Origin: Massilia frigida | Lineage (GTDB): Bacteria; Pseudomonadota; Gammaproteobacteria; Burkholderiales; Burkholderiaceae_D | Reading direction: 5' to 3' | Length of the DNA: 64,000 nucleotides | Assembly: GCF_011682175.1 (NCBI RefSeq) | Contig: NZ_WHJG01000019.1 | Coordinates: 62,001 to 126,000 of the forward strand | Part shown: positions 30,686-39,812 of the stretch, piece after piece | How the letters are laid out: each line of letters opens with the position of its first letter | How positions within the stretch are numbered: the stretch's first letter is position 1 | Notes under the pieces: generated by a model | Databases searched by the model: none | Seen by the model: only the letters and a program-made list of their open reading frames with translations | What the model was told of the DNA's origin: nothing | Position numbers and translations under genes: made by a program

Positions 30686-31717
30686 GTGATCAAAATGAAA
30701 AAGACGGCCCTTGCGGCGGCACTGTTGTGCAGCGCCGGACTGGCCTTTGCGCAAGACATCAATCCCTCGTGGTATATCCAGCCCAGCGTCAACGCATTCA
30801 AGCCCGACCAGGATTTCGGCCTGAGCGAGCGCAATTACGGTGGCGGCCTCAAGTTCGGCAAGCCGCTGGCCGAGATGTGGGACGTGCAGATCGGCGCCAC
30901 CCATGCGCGCGCCGGGGAAGGCCGCGCCAGCTATCGCCAGACCCTGCTGGGCGCCGACGCGCTGCTGATGCTGTCGCGCCAGAATTTCCGGCCTTTCCTG
31001 CTGCTCGGCGTCGGCGCCGAGCGCGACCGGGTCGACAATCCGCTGCGCCGTGTCAGCAAAACCTCGCCCTACGCGAGCGCCGGCATCGGTTTCCAGCTGG
31101 GGCTGACCGACCAGTGGTCGATGCAGGCCGACCTGCGCAGCGTGCGCGGACGCTTGCGCGGCGACGAAGCCTTCGGCATCAGCCGCAGCAACAACAAATA
31201 CCTGACGATCGGCTTGAACTACGCCTTCAACAAGCCGGCTCCGCCAGCACCGCCGCCAGCGCCCACGCCGCCGCCGGCCGTCACGCCGGCGCCGCAGCCG
31301 GCCGCGCCACCGCCGCCGCCGCCGCCGCCGGCCCGTTTCGAGAAAATCACGCTGAGCGCCACCGAGCTGTTCGCCTTCGACAGCGCCACGCTCAACGTGA
31401 GCCAGACCCGCCTGGACGAGATCGCCGCCGCGCTGCTGGCCGACCCCGGCATCACCGACGTCGACATCAGCGGCTACGCCGACCGCCTCGGCTCGGAAAA
31501 ATACAACCTCAAGCTGTCGGAGCGGCGCGCCAATGCGGTGCGCGACTACCTGGTCGCCAAGGGCATCGACGGCGCGCGCCTGAAATCCTACGGCAAGGGC
31601 GAAGCCAATCCGGTCGTCACCTGCACCGACCAGAAGCGCGCCGACCTGATCAAATGCCTGGAACCGAACCGCCGCGTCGAAGTCGAACAGATCACCATCG
31701 AGCGCCGCGTGCAATAA
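30686..31717 (+). CDS. OmpA-family outer membrane protein
   Basis: 343 aa. Signal peptide (1-22, cut after AFA), an eight-strand beta-barrel (~25-185) ending in NYAF, a long Pro/Ala linker (~187-218) and a C-terminal OmpA peptidoglycan-binding domain (~222-340) with GYADRLGSEKYN and LSERRANAVRDYL. GGAG six bases ahead of the GTG at 30686 favours that start over the ATG nine bases later. It tethers outer membrane to peptidoglycan. An incomplete G/C hairpin lies downstream before the next gene. Confidence 0.9.
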   Translation: MIKMKKTALAAALLCSAGLAFAQDINPSWYIQPSVNAFKPDQDFGLSERNYGGGLKFGKPLAEMWDVQIGATHARAGEGRASYRQTLLGADALLMLSRQNFRPFLLLGVGAERDRVDNPLRRVSKTSPYASAGIGFQLGLTDQWSMQADLRSVRGRLRGDEAFGISRSNNKYLTIGLNYAFNKPAPPAPPPAPTPPPAVTPAPQPAAPPPPPPPPARFEKITLSATELFAFDSATLNVSQTRLDEIAAALLADPGITDVDISGYADRLGSEKYNLKLSERRANAVRDYLVAKGIDGARLKSYGKGEANPVVTCTDQKRADLIKCLEPNRRVEVEQITIERRVQ

Positions 31718-31779
31718 GCAAGGGCTACGGCCTGTTTTGCGGGGGGCGCGTGCTCCCCGCCCGAATGTAAGGAAGTCAT

Positions 31780-32712
31780 ATGATCGAAATCAAGGAATGG
31801 ATGCCGTACTCGAAACAACTGGTGCGCGTGATGCGCTGCGCGGTCACCGAGTGGTTTGCCCACCGCGCCGCCAGCAAGGGCGCGGCACTGGCCTTCTACA
31901 CCCTGTTTTCGATGGCGCCGATCCTGGTGCTGGTAATTGCCATTGCCGGTTTTTTCTACGGCGCCGAAGCGGCCCAGGGGCAGTTGCTCAACGAGCTGCA
32001 GGGGCTGGTCGGCAAGCAGGGCGCGGAAGCGATCCAGCTCGTGTTGGCCGGTGCGCGCAACAAGGAAAGCGGCATCTGGGCCACCATCATCGCCACCGGC
32101 CTGCTGCTGTTCGGCGCAACCACCGTGTTTTCCGAGCTCAAGGATAGCCTGGACGACATCTGGGCCGTGCCGGCCTCGACCGACGCCACCTGGTGGGATA
32201 TCGTGCGCACGCGCCTGCTGTCCTTCGGGCTGATCCTGGTGCTGGGCTTCCTGCTGATGGTCTCGCTGGTGGTCAGCGCCGCGCTGGCCGTGCTGGACAG
32301 GTACATGAATGGTTTGTGGAAAGATGCGGCGCTATTGCTGTCGTGGGTATCGTGGGCCATCAGCTTCCTGGTGATTGCGACCTTGTTCGGCGTGATCTAC
32401 AAAATGCTTCCGCGCATCAAGCTGTCATGGCGCGACGTGACCATCGGCGCGCTGGGGACGGCCGCCTTGTTCACCCTGGGGAAATTTGTCATCGGGCTGT
32501 ATATCGGTAACAGCGGCGTGGCCAACAGTTTCGGCGCGGCCGGGTCGATGATCGCCCTGCTGCTGTGGGTATATTACTCGGCGCAGATTTTCTTCCTGGG
32601 GGCGGAGTTTGCGCGCCAGTATGCATTGCAGCTGGGCAGCCTCAAGCACAAGCCGGATGAAGTGACCGGTGGCGGGCAGACGGCGGCGGCGAAGGTGACG
32701 CGGATTCGATGA
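31780..32712 (+). CDS. YihY/BrkB family inner membrane protein
   Basis: 310 aa, about six transmembrane helices. KGAALAFYTLFSMAPILVL near the N-terminus and GAAGSMIALLLWVYYSAQIFFLGAEF near the C-terminus are family signatures. The family was once annotated as tRNA-processing RNase BN, which is incorrect; its transport or scaffolding role is unresolved. AAGGAAG precedes the ATG. Confidence 0.88.
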   Translation: MIEIKEWMPYSKQLVRVMRCAVTEWFAHRAASKGAALAFYTLFSMAPILVLVIAIAGFFYGAEAAQGQLLNELQGLVGKQGAEAIQLVLAGARNKESGIWATIIATGLLLFGATTVFSELKDSLDDIWAVPASTDATWWDIVRTRLLSFGLILVLGFLLMVSLVVSAALAVLDRYMNGLWKDAALLLSWVSWAISFLVIATLFGVIYKMLPRIKLSWRDVTIGALGTAALFTLGKFVIGLYIGNSGVANSFGAAGSMIALLLWVYYSAQIFFLGAEFARQYALQLGSLKHKPDEVTGGGQTAAAKVTRIR

Positions 32713-32815
32713 GTGAACACATTGCCAGGCATGATATTTTCGCCGCGACCCGACGATGCTCGACAGTTTCGGCGTCCGCAGGCTCAGGTGCCGTAACCCG
32801 GGGTGTCCCAATCCG

Positions 32816-33670
32816 CTACGAATCCCCAACAGTGGCATGGCCTTGAACAAACCTCATGATCTGTTCCTTCTCGCTGTATGAGTACACCGTTGCTCCGCTA
32901 TCGCGCAGATTTCCGACGATGTCATCATATGCCCTATGTCGAGGTCCTTGTCCATCAGGACCTTCGACAGCGAAGAGAATTCTATTTGGCAAAAGGTGCT
33001 TGCGTTGCAGCGTATGAATCCGGAATAGCCATTGGCCGCCATGGTCAAGTATCTTGCTTGGTTGATCCTGCGCCAGGTTCAATGGCTTCACTGCTTGCAC
33101 GACCCGCGTGCCGTCCTGTTCGACGAACGGAAAGGTCGCATGGTATTCGTCATTGCCGACCTCCATTTTGTCAAATTTACTTGCAATGCCGGCATCGAAT
33201 ATCCACCTGCGCATTGTTCGCTCCAGCACCGCCTCACGATACTCCTTGGTGACGAAGTCTCTTTCAACATAATATCCGTAAAGATCCTCCAACTTCGTCT
33301 CCGGATCGTCGGCCAGCACGCCCCGAACTTTGCTGAATTTAATCACGGCTTCGCGTGGTCGGACTATCTCCGCAAACAGGCTTTTCGAGAATTCAACATC
33401 GTTGAGCTTATACTTCTTGTCAATACCATGCGTACGCAACATCGCGGCAGCGCGTTCAAATTCCTCTCGAAGGTTTTGCATGGCGGTCTTGAAAACAGAA
33501 CCGTCCAGTTGCTCGAAAAAGTTTGTGACCCGCGCATGGCGACGCGTTATTAACTTATAGGCGAAGAACCCATGTTCTGGAGCGATCATAATGATTCCAG
33601 CGTTCGCAAACTCTTCTGTCTCCAGGAAGGGACAAAAGCGCACAATAGCGTATAGGCAAGGAATGCTCAT
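32816..33670 (-). CDS. DUF3037 family protein
   Basis: 284 aa. CLYAIVRFCPFLETEEFANAGIIM at the N-terminus is the DUF3037 hallmark (here with Phe-Ala-Asn-Ala-Gly). The rest is mixed alpha/beta and acidic. Start ATG overlaps the stop of the HipA-like gene upstream (ATGA), so the two are translated together. Codon use and GC are visibly lower than the surroundings, as for its partner. DUF3037 proteins recur beside HipA-like kinases in many bacteria; their function is not established to my knowledge. Confidence 0.8.
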   Translation of the reverse strand: MSIPCLYAIVRFCPFLETEEFANAGIIMIAPEHGFFAYKLITRRHARVTNFFEQLDGSVFKTAMQNLREEFERAAAMLRTHGIDKKYKLNDVEFSKSLFAEIVRPREAVIKFSKVRGVLADDPETKLEDLYGYYVERDFVTKEYREAVLERTMRRWIFDAGIASKFDKMEVGNDEYHATFPFVEQDGTRVVQAVKPLNLAQDQPSKILDHGGQWLFRIHTLQRKHLLPNRILFAVEGPDGQGPRHRAYDDIVGNLRDSGATVYSYSEKEQIMRFVQGHATVGDS

Positions 33671-34404
33671 GATTTCATATTCCAGAACGCGTCGCCGCGG
33701 CAGTTGAGTAGCTGCTGACGTAGCGTGTTTGGATCAAAGTCCGTTGGCAGAGTTCGCTCGTCATCGAGGTACCACCACTCATCAGGAATAGTATTGCAGA
33801 TTCCATCCCAATTTGCCATGGCATCGTGGTAACGAGTGGCATAGTGTTCCTGGGCGACCCAGTCCTCGAACAATGATGGACACTCCCGTTTAAACACGTG
33901 CAGAGCAGCAAAATTTTGTGCCGAAAAATGGATGTCGAATGCTTGATTGTGGTCAAGAACCACCAATTGATCGGATTTAACGTCCCAAAAAAGGTTCGGA
34001 TTGCCGCCGGCATCGCTCAACGTTCGATCGCCATTGCGAATCCACCAATCGAATGCAAGAACGTCGCGCCGCGAACTGATCGGCACCTTATCAATATGCG
34101 TAAAGGAAAGTTCCACAACCTGTCGTCGCCGTGATCCGAACGCTGGCCCGCTGCCAAGTTCGTTCACATCATCGCGGGATCTTAGTGAAATCAAGGCGCT
34201 CGGAACATTTACCACCGTGAAGGGGGCAATGGGAAGTCCGAGACTCAAGCCCAGATTTCCCGCAATCCATTCGCAAAGCAAACTTCTCCGGCCTGCACCG
34301 CGACCCTTGACAAAATATATTTTCTCGTCATCGCCGCGACAAATAAATGGCTTAGTGATTCCCTGTTCGGATCGGTCTATTACCTCGATTATTTGCACTG
34401 GCAT
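33667..34404 (-). CDS. HipA-like kinase family protein
   Basis: 245 aa, about half the length of classical HipA. Kinase landmarks: YFVKGRGAG with Lys33 as likely ATP-contacting lysine, NGDRT (124-128) carrying the catalytic Asp126, Asn135 in GGNPNLFWD, and LDHNQAFD (150-157) supplying the Mg-binding Asp151. The N-terminal Pin/HTH parts of HipA-HipB toxin systems are absent. Paired with DUF3037 at 32816. Lower GC than the flanks suggests recent acquisition. It may phosphorylate a protein target; toxin-antitoxin behaviour is only a hypothesis. Confidence 0.78.
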   Translation of the reverse strand: MPVQIIEVIDRSEQGITKPFICRGDDEKIYFVKGRGAGRRSLLCEWIAGNLGLSLGLPIAPFTVVNVPSALISLRSRDDVNELGSGPAFGSRRRQVVELSFTHIDKVPISSRRDVLAFDWWIRNGDRTLSDAGGNPNLFWDVKSDQLVVLDHNQAFDIHFSAQNFAALHVFKRECPSLFEDWVAQEHYATRYHDAMANWDGICNTIPDEWWYLDDERTLPTDFDPNTLRQQLLNCRGDAFWNMKS

Positions 34405-34517
34405 TTTTTAGCCCAAATGAATTTGACCGAAGAAGCGCATCCGCCAAACCAGGTCCGCTACCACGGCAGCTTGTTGACGCCGCGTCTGTATCAACGGTCT
34501 TTCACCAATGTCCATCC

Positions 34518-35777
34518 CTACTCGTAGCGCAAGGACTCCGCCGGATTGATCCGCGCCGCACCATAGCTCGGATACAGGGTCGCCAGGAACGCCAGCGCCA
34601 CCGAGACCCCGGCTATCATGGCTACATCCCGCCATTGCGGGTCCGATGGCACCGAGCTGAGGAAGTAGATCTCTTTCGACAGCAGCTTGCTGCCCAGCAG
34701 TTTCTCGAGCACCGGCATGATCACATCGATATTGAGTGCGAACAGCACCCCCGCCGCCACCCCGGCCGCGGTCCCGATCACGCCCACCAGCGCCCCCTGC
34801 ATCATGAACATTGCCATGATCGAGCGCGGCGACGCGCCCAGGGTGCGCAGGATCGCGATATCGGCCTGCTTGTCGTTCACCTTCATCACCAGGGTCGACA
34901 CCAGATTGAACGCCGCCACCGCGATAATCAGCACCAGGATCAAGAACATCATGCGCTTCTGCGATTGCAGGGCCGCGAACCACACTTCGTTCTGGCGCGT
35001 CCAGTCGCGAAACATCAGGTGCGCCGGCATGCTGGCCATTAATTCCTGCGCCACCCTCGGCGCCTGGTGCAGGTCATGCAAACTCAAGCGCAATCCGGAC
35101 GGCAGCGCCAGGTGCTCGACCGCGCGCGCATCGTCGATATGCACCAGCGCCACGCCGGAGTCGTAATCGTTGTGCCCCACATTGAACAATCCCGCCACCG
35201 TGAAGACTTGCCGGCGCGGCGTCCACGAACTCGCCGTGCCCCCCTGCGGCGCTACCAGCAGCGACAATTTATCGCCCGCCTTCACGCCCAGCTTGTTGGC
35301 CAGCTCGTAGCCGAGCACGATATTGAAGCGGCCCGGCTGCAAATCATCGAGTTTTCCATCCTTGATGCGCTTGGCGATGGGCGACACCGTTTTTTCCGCC
35401 TCCGGCAAGATGCCTTGCACCGCCACCGGCCGCATCGTTTCGTCGTACAGCAACATGCCCTGCAAGCTGACGAAGGGCGCGCCGCCGGATACGGCCGGAT
35501 TGCTGCGCGCCTGCGCCAGGGTCTGCTCCCAATTGGCCAGGCCGCCGCGCTCGTCGATGACCTCGATGTGCGGAATCATCGACAGCATGCGCGCCGCTAC
35601 TTCCTTCTGGAAACCGTTCATCACCGACAGCACGACAATCAGCGCGGCGACGCCCAGCGCAATGCCGCTCACCGAAATGAGGGAAATGACCGACAGCATG
35701 GGATTGCGTTCGCTGCGGCGTTGCGCGCTGGTGTAGCGCAGCGCGATCTGTAATTCGTAAGGTAAATTGGCGAACAT
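34518..35777 (-). CDS. lolC: Lipoprotein-releasing ABC transporter permease LolC/LolE
   Basis: 419 aa. Four transmembrane helices in the FtsX/LolE topology (one near 30-50, three after ~275), with a large periplasmic loop between. ARINPAESLRYE at the C-terminus and ILRTLGASPRSIMAMFMMQG are typical. It extracts lipoproteins from the inner membrane with LolD ATPase for transfer to LolA. In relatives lolD normally follows; here the next - strand gene is the HipA-like kinase, so lolD is displaced or lost from this spot. Confidence 0.88.
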   Translation of the reverse strand: MFANLPYELQIALRYTSAQRRSERNPMLSVISLISVSGIALGVAALIVVLSVMNGFQKEVAARMLSMIPHIEVIDERGGLANWEQTLAQARSNPAVSGGAPFVSLQGMLLYDETMRPVAVQGILPEAEKTVSPIAKRIKDGKLDDLQPGRFNIVLGYELANKLGVKAGDKLSLLVAPQGGTASSWTPRRQVFTVAGLFNVGHNDYDSGVALVHIDDARAVEHLALPSGLRLSLHDLHQAPRVAQELMASMPAHLMFRDWTRQNEVWFAALQSQKRMMFLILVLIIAVAAFNLVSTLVMKVNDKQADIAILRTLGASPRSIMAMFMMQGALVGVIGTAAGVAAGVLFALNIDVIMPVLEKLLGSKLLSKEIYFLSSVPSDPQWRDVAMIAGVSVALAFLATLYPSYGAARINPAESLRYE

Positions 35778-35783
35778 GTAATC

Positions 35784-36731
35784 CTAGTATCCTTGTACTT
35801 TCAGGCTCTCGATATCGGCGTCGCCGTCATCCTGCAGGCGGCGCCAGTGGCCGGACGGCTCCAGCCCCAGGCTGCGCGCCATCGATAGCAGCAAGCTCTG
35901 CCCCGGTACGGGGCTGTGCGGTGAAAATCGATACACCGGGTCCTCGAAGGCCTTGGCCGGCGACACGATGGTCCAGCCCATCTCCTTGAACATGCCGATC
36001 ACGTCATCGAGGAACAGCGCATTGAGCAGGTTGTGATGCATCAGCATGACCTGGGCCATGTCGCGTCCCTGCAAGCGCTGCGACAAGTCGCGGTAAGCCA
36101 GGGCCCGCTGGCGCACATGCGCCAGGTAGGCTTTTTTCAAGGGCGCCAGGTCGGCCTTGCTGTTCCTGGCGAGCAGTTCGGTCAGATAATCGTCGAGCCG
36201 CCAGTCGCTCGTATCGAGACTGACATACGCATTGCGGTAGTCCTGCGCGGCGAGAAAGGTCCGCATGCCGTCGCGCTTCTCGGGCGTGTTGCCTTCGCGC
36301 AGATAGGTGTAGCGGAACCATTTCTGGTAGCCGGGCAAGGTGGCGATGATCTTGTCGCAGTCCATCACTTCGCGCTGGTACTGCGCCAGGCTCAGCGTGG
36401 CGCTGTCGAGGTCGGGATGGCTCATCGTATGGTTGCCGATGGCGTGGCCGGCCTCGCCCCAGGCGCGTGCCAGCGCGTAGCCGGCGGGTTTGTCGGCGCC
36501 ATTGCCGGCGGTAACGAACAGCGCCGCCGTCACCTTGTGTTTGGCGAGCGCATCGAGCATGGCCTGGTTGCGCTGCTGCGCCGACATGCGTGGCGTCTCG
36601 GCCAGCGACGGTCCGTCATCGAAGCTGAAGGCCACCGATTGGGCAAGGGCGGCGCAGGGCAGCAAGCCGGCGCACAGCACGGCGGCGGCGACGCGGGAGA
36701 GCTTCACCACGAAATGTGTAAACTGGAGCAT
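35784..36731 (-). CDS. Secreted polysaccharide deacetylase
   Basis: 315 aa. Signal peptide (cut after ALA near 30), NodB-homology domain with SFDDGPS (metal and catalytic Asp) and the HTMSH zinc motif, and a C-terminal VMLMHHN segment. Acts in the periplasm on an N-acetylated glycan, possibly peptidoglycan. Its stop lies six bases before the lolC start. No clear ribosome-binding site precedes the ATG. Confidence 0.85.
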   Translation of the reverse strand: MLQFTHFVVKLSRVAAAVLCAGLLPCAALAQSVAFSFDDGPSLAETPRMSAQQRNQAMLDALAKHKVTAALFVTAGNGADKPAGYALARAWGEAGHAIGNHTMSHPDLDSATLSLAQYQREVMDCDKIIATLPGYQKWFRYTYLREGNTPEKRDGMRTFLAAQDYRNAYVSLDTSDWRLDDYLTELLARNSKADLAPLKKAYLAHVRQRALAYRDLSQRLQGRDMAQVMLMHHNLLNALFLDDVIGMFKEMGWTIVSPAKAFEDPVYRFSPHSPVPGQSLLLSMARSLGLEPSGHWRRLQDDGDADIESLKVQGY

Positions 36732-36833
36732 GAATTAGGCGCGCTTCTGAATTGACGATCTGCAAGCCTAACATACGGCGGCGCGGGCGCAAAGGCGCGC
36801 CGCCCCGCTGCGCCGCCGCCCTGCCCGGCCACC

Positions 36834-38078
36834 TTACTCGCCCAGCAGCTCGGCCAGCACTTCCATGCCTTCGACCCGTTCGGCCACGACCTTGATCATC
36901 ACCACCACCGGCACGCCCAGCAGCAAGCCCCACATGCCCCACAGCCAGCCCCAGAATAGCAGGCTGACGAACACGGCGGCCGGGTTCATCTTGGCGATCT
37001 TGCCCGTCATCCAGGTAGCGATGACGGTGCCGACCAGGGTGGCGATCGCCAGCGAGGCACCACTGACCAGCAGCACCATTTCCAGCGATTCGAACTGCAT
37101 GAAGGCGACCAAGCCGGTCAGCGCGGTGATCAGCAGCGGGCCGAAGTACGGCATGATGTGCATCAGCCCGGCAAAAATAGCCCAGGCGCCGGCATTTTCC
37201 AGGCCGATCGCGCGCAGCGCGACCCACATCATCAGCGCCAGCAAGGTATTGGTGACGAGCAGCATGAACATATAGTTCTGGATCGAACTGTTGATATCGT
37301 CCAGGATGTGCACGGTCACCTTCTTGCGGCTCAAGGATGGCCCGGTCAGCTTGACCAGCTTGCGCTTGAAGGTATCTCCCGCCAGCAGCAGGAAGAACAC
37401 CAGGAACACCACCATCGTGGCCTGGGTAATGAAACCGATGAAGCCCATCGAGCCGGCCAGCACCCAGTCCATGATCTTGAACGTGCCCCCGGCGGCGGCG
37501 GCGGCCGGCATCGCCTTGCGCGCCGGCGAGCGCTGCCCGCCCACGCTGGAGGTGGCCTGTTCGATCTGGGAAGCGGCCGCCTGCATCTGCTGGATCGTGC
37601 TCGGCTGCCCGCCGCTGGCATTGGTCAGCAGGCGCGTGACTTTCTGCGTGATCGTCGGCAATTCATCGATGATATTGAAAAACTCGCCCTGCACCCGGTT
37701 CAGCACCCCGGCCATCGAGGCCAGGATGGCGATCGTGACGATGGTCGCGCCAATGGCGCGCTTGATGCGCAGCCGCCGTTCGAGCCACAGGACCACGGGG
37801 TTGAGGGTGTAGGCGATGAAAATCCCGAGCAAGAGCGGGACCAGGAATTTTTGCGACCACTGCAGCGCATAGACAAAGGCAATCGTCGCGATGATGCCCA
37901 GCGCCAGCCCGCGCGCGTTGACATGGATCGGGATGCGCAAGGTGTGCGCGGCGCTCGCCACAAGGGGATCGTTTGGCTCCGCGCCGGGAGCGGCAAGGGG
38001 TGCCGTGACGGCGGCGCTCTCTACGGAAGGAGCGGGGTTTTCATTGGCGGGTGCCGGAATCGGATCTGCAAGCTGCAT
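36834..38078 (-). CDS. AI-2E family transporter
   Basis: 414 aa. A disordered ~50-residue N-terminus, then about seven transmembrane helices with a ~140-residue hydrophilic region between the third and fourth. VLVTNTLLALMMWVALRAIGL and the FAGLMHIMPYFGPLL block are conserved in the family (TqsA/YdiK/PerM type). Substrates vary. On the - strand TATAAT lies about 15 bases before the ATG, implying a very short leader. Confidence 0.87.
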   Translation of the reverse strand: MQLADPIPAPANENPAPSVESAAVTAPLAAPGAEPNDPLVASAAHTLRIPIHVNARGLALGIIATIAFVYALQWSQKFLVPLLLGIFIAYTLNPVVLWLERRLRIKRAIGATIVTIAILASMAGVLNRVQGEFFNIIDELPTITQKVTRLLTNASGGQPSTIQQMQAAASQIEQATSSVGGQRSPARKAMPAAAAAGGTFKIMDWVLAGSMGFIGFITQATMVVFLVFFLLLAGDTFKRKLVKLTGPSLSRKKVTVHILDDINSSIQNYMFMLLVTNTLLALMMWVALRAIGLENAGAWAIFAGLMHIMPYFGPLLITALTGLVAFMQFESLEMVLLVSGASLAIATLVGTVIATWMTGKIAKMNPAAVFVSLLFWGWLWGMWGLLLGVPVVVMIKVVAERVEGMEVLAELLGE

Positions 38079-38107
38079 AAAATCTTCACATTATAATGCC
38101 GGCGCCA

Positions 38108-38133
38108 CAGGCCGGCCACTGCGGGCCGGCCTG
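38108..38133 (-). terminator. Hairpin between BON gene and AI-2E gene
   Basis: Perfect 10-base arms CAGGCCGGCC and GGCCGGCCTG with a 6-base loop, just downstream of the BON gene on the - strand. No T-run, so termination efficiency is uncertain. Confidence 0.5.
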
Positions 38134-38144
38134 GAGAGCACAGC

Positions 38145-38459
38145 TTACTTCACACGGACGTCGTTCTTGACCGAGACGACACCCTTCACCCCGCGTGCCA
38201 CGTCGGCCGCCTTGGTGGCATCGGCCGGATCGGCCACGAAGCCGGACAGCTGCACGTCGCCCTTGAAGGTTTCGACGTTGATTTCCGACGATTTCAGCGT
38301 CGGCTCGTTGAAGATCGACGCTTTGACCTTGGCGGTGATCACGGTGTCATCGATAAACTCGCCGGTCCCTTCCTTGGTAGCAGTCGAAGCGCAACCGGCC
38401 ATGGTGGCAACGAGGGTAGCGGCAAACAGCATGGACGACAGACGTTTTGCGATTTTCAT
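38145..38459 (-). CDS. BON-domain lipoprotein
   Basis: 104 aa. Signal peptide with lipobox MAGC, then one BON domain (DDTVITAKVKASIFNEP, INVETFKGDVQLSGFV, GVKGVVSVKNDVRVK). OsmY-like proteins bind phospholipid and protect the envelope. AAGGAG precedes the ATG at 38459. It is a close paralogue of the protein at 47422. Confidence 0.88.
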   Translation of the reverse strand: MKIAKRLSSMLFAATLVATMAGCASTATKEGTGEFIDDTVITAKVKASIFNEPTLKSSEINVETFKGDVQLSGFVADPADATKAADVARGVKGVVSVKNDVRVK

Positions 38460-38518
38460 GGTGGACTCCTTGGTGGGTGGTTCAAAAAGATGCTCAATGT
38501 GAGCTGTTGCAGGACGGC

Positions 38519-39067
38519 TCATTTGCCGTACTGCGATTTTGCGGCCGAGACACAACTGTCCTTGGCCGCACCGGCAAAAGCATCGCACTTTTCGCGCGCG
38601 ACTTTGTACTCGGCCGTTCGTTTGTCGGCGCGCGCATCGGTGCGCGCTTCGATCGCTTTCTTGTCGGCCCTGGCGTCGGCCTGGGCCGCGATCAGGGTCG
38701 CTTTTGCCTGCTGGATGCAGACATCCTTGTCATTGCCCGTCAATGCCTTGCACTTGACCCGGTCCAGGTCATACGTGGCGCCGGCAATCTCCAGGCGCGA
38801 CTGGGTATAGGCCTTGAGCGTGCCCTTGTAGATGGCGGCGGCTTCTTCCACGCCGCGCACGCGCGCCAGCTTGGCTTCTTCCACGCACACCTCTTTCGGG
38901 TTGCCGCTGATGGCATCGCAACGCGCACGGGCCGCCTTGTAGGCGCTCGTCGCCGCATCCCTGGCCTGGCTGTACGCCGCTGTCGCTTCCGGCGTGGCCG
39001 CGCTGGCGGCCAGCGCGGCCGACATCAGGAGGGCGCCGCCCAGGGCGCGGATCACTGCTTGCTTCAT
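38519..39067 (-). CDS. Secreted protein with three paired-cysteine repeats
   Basis: 182 aa. Signal peptide (cut after ASA near 24). The mature part is helical, Ala/Lys-rich and carries three C-x10-C units about 50 residues apart (RCDAISGNPKEVCVEEAK, KCKALTGNDKDVCIQQAK, KCDAFAGAAKDSCVSAAK), each likely a disulphide-pinned helical hairpin in the periplasm. GGAG precedes the ATG at 39067. A related one-unit protein is encoded at 40029. Function unknown; the recurring palindrome lies 64 bases upstream. Confidence 0.7.
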   Translation of the reverse strand: MKQAVIRALGGALLMSAALAASAATPEATAAYSQARDAATSAYKAARARCDAISGNPKEVCVEEAKLARVRGVEEAAAIYKGTLKAYTQSRLEIAGATYDLDRVKCKALTGNDKDVCIQQAKATLIAAQADARADKKAIEARTDARADKRTAEYKVAREKCDAFAGAAKDSCVSAAKSQYGK

Positions 39068-39131
39068 CTTGCTTTTCTCCGGTGACAATACATCGCTCAA
39101 TAACGTTGTACGGGATGTGGGACAGCACATC

Positions 39132-39147
39132 TGTACGCTGGCGAACA
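39132..39147. promoter_or_regulatory. Recurring 16-base palindrome, copy 4
   Basis: TGTACGCTGGCGAACA is the best match to the consensus, placed between divergent genes: 64 bases before 39067 (-) and 128 bases before 39276 (+). Confidence 0.65.
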
Positions 39148-39275
39148 CAACACGATTAGTGGCAAAAACCCAACAGTTTGATGCAAGCTCAAGCGCCGCG
39201 GACTGGGTGCGGCAGCGCACAGACCCCAGGGTTGTTGCTGATTATGCTGGCTCTACACTTTGTCAGGAGAACAAC

Positions 39276-39737
39276 ATGAAATCGACTCAGACTATCGCAG
39301 CACTGGTCGTCGCCGTTTCTGCAGTCATCAGCGGTTGCGCCAGCACCTCGAACCAGCCGGCCAACAATGGCAGCTACAGCAACCCGGTATCGGCCTCGGC
39401 CGGATACGGCACCATCGAATCGATCCAGGTCACCCGCAGCGAAGGCCAGACCAGCGGCACCGGCGCGGTGGTCGGCGGGATCGTGGGCGCGCTGGTCGGT
39501 AACCAGGTCGGCAGCGGCACTGGCCGCACCGCCGCCACCGTCGCCGGTGCCGTCGGCGGCGCCGTGGTCGGCAACAAGGTCGAAGCCAACCGCAATGCCG
39601 GCAACGGCCAGGAACTGTATCAGATTAATGTGCGCCTGGAAAATGGCGAAACCCGCACGGTCGTGCAGGACAGCGTGTACGACCTGCGCGTGGGCAACCG
39701 CGTGCGTCTGGTCGATGGCCGCGTCTACCGTTACTAA
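39276..39737 (+). CDS. Glycine-zipper lipoprotein (SlyB-like)
   Basis: 153 aa. Lipobox SGC, then a ~40-residue glycine zipper (GAVVGGIVGALVGNQVGSGTG / VAGAVGGAVVGNKVE halves), and a C-terminal beta segment (YQINVRLENGETRTVVQD). Pcp/SlyB-type proteins sit in the outer membrane and stabilise it under stress. CAGGAGAAC precedes the ATG. Paralogous to the C-terminal half of the protein at 49472. Confidence 0.85.
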   Translation: MKSTQTIAALVVAVSAVISGCASTSNQPANNGSYSNPVSASAGYGTIESIQVTRSEGQTSGTGAVVGGIVGALVGNQVGSGTGRTAATVAGAVGGAVVGNKVEANRNAGNGQELYQINVRLENGETRTVVQDSVYDLRVGNRVRLVDGRVYRY

Positions 39738-39812
39738 TTTTTTTGTATTACCCACCCGCCAACAATAAAACACGAACTGCCAGCCAGCTCGACCACTTTT
39801 AAGGAGCCCACC

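Noticed and set aside
33032-33553. + strand frame inside the island considered as a third gene
   Set aside because: No ribosome-binding site, composition mirrors the DUF3037 gene in reverse, and no domain is visible.
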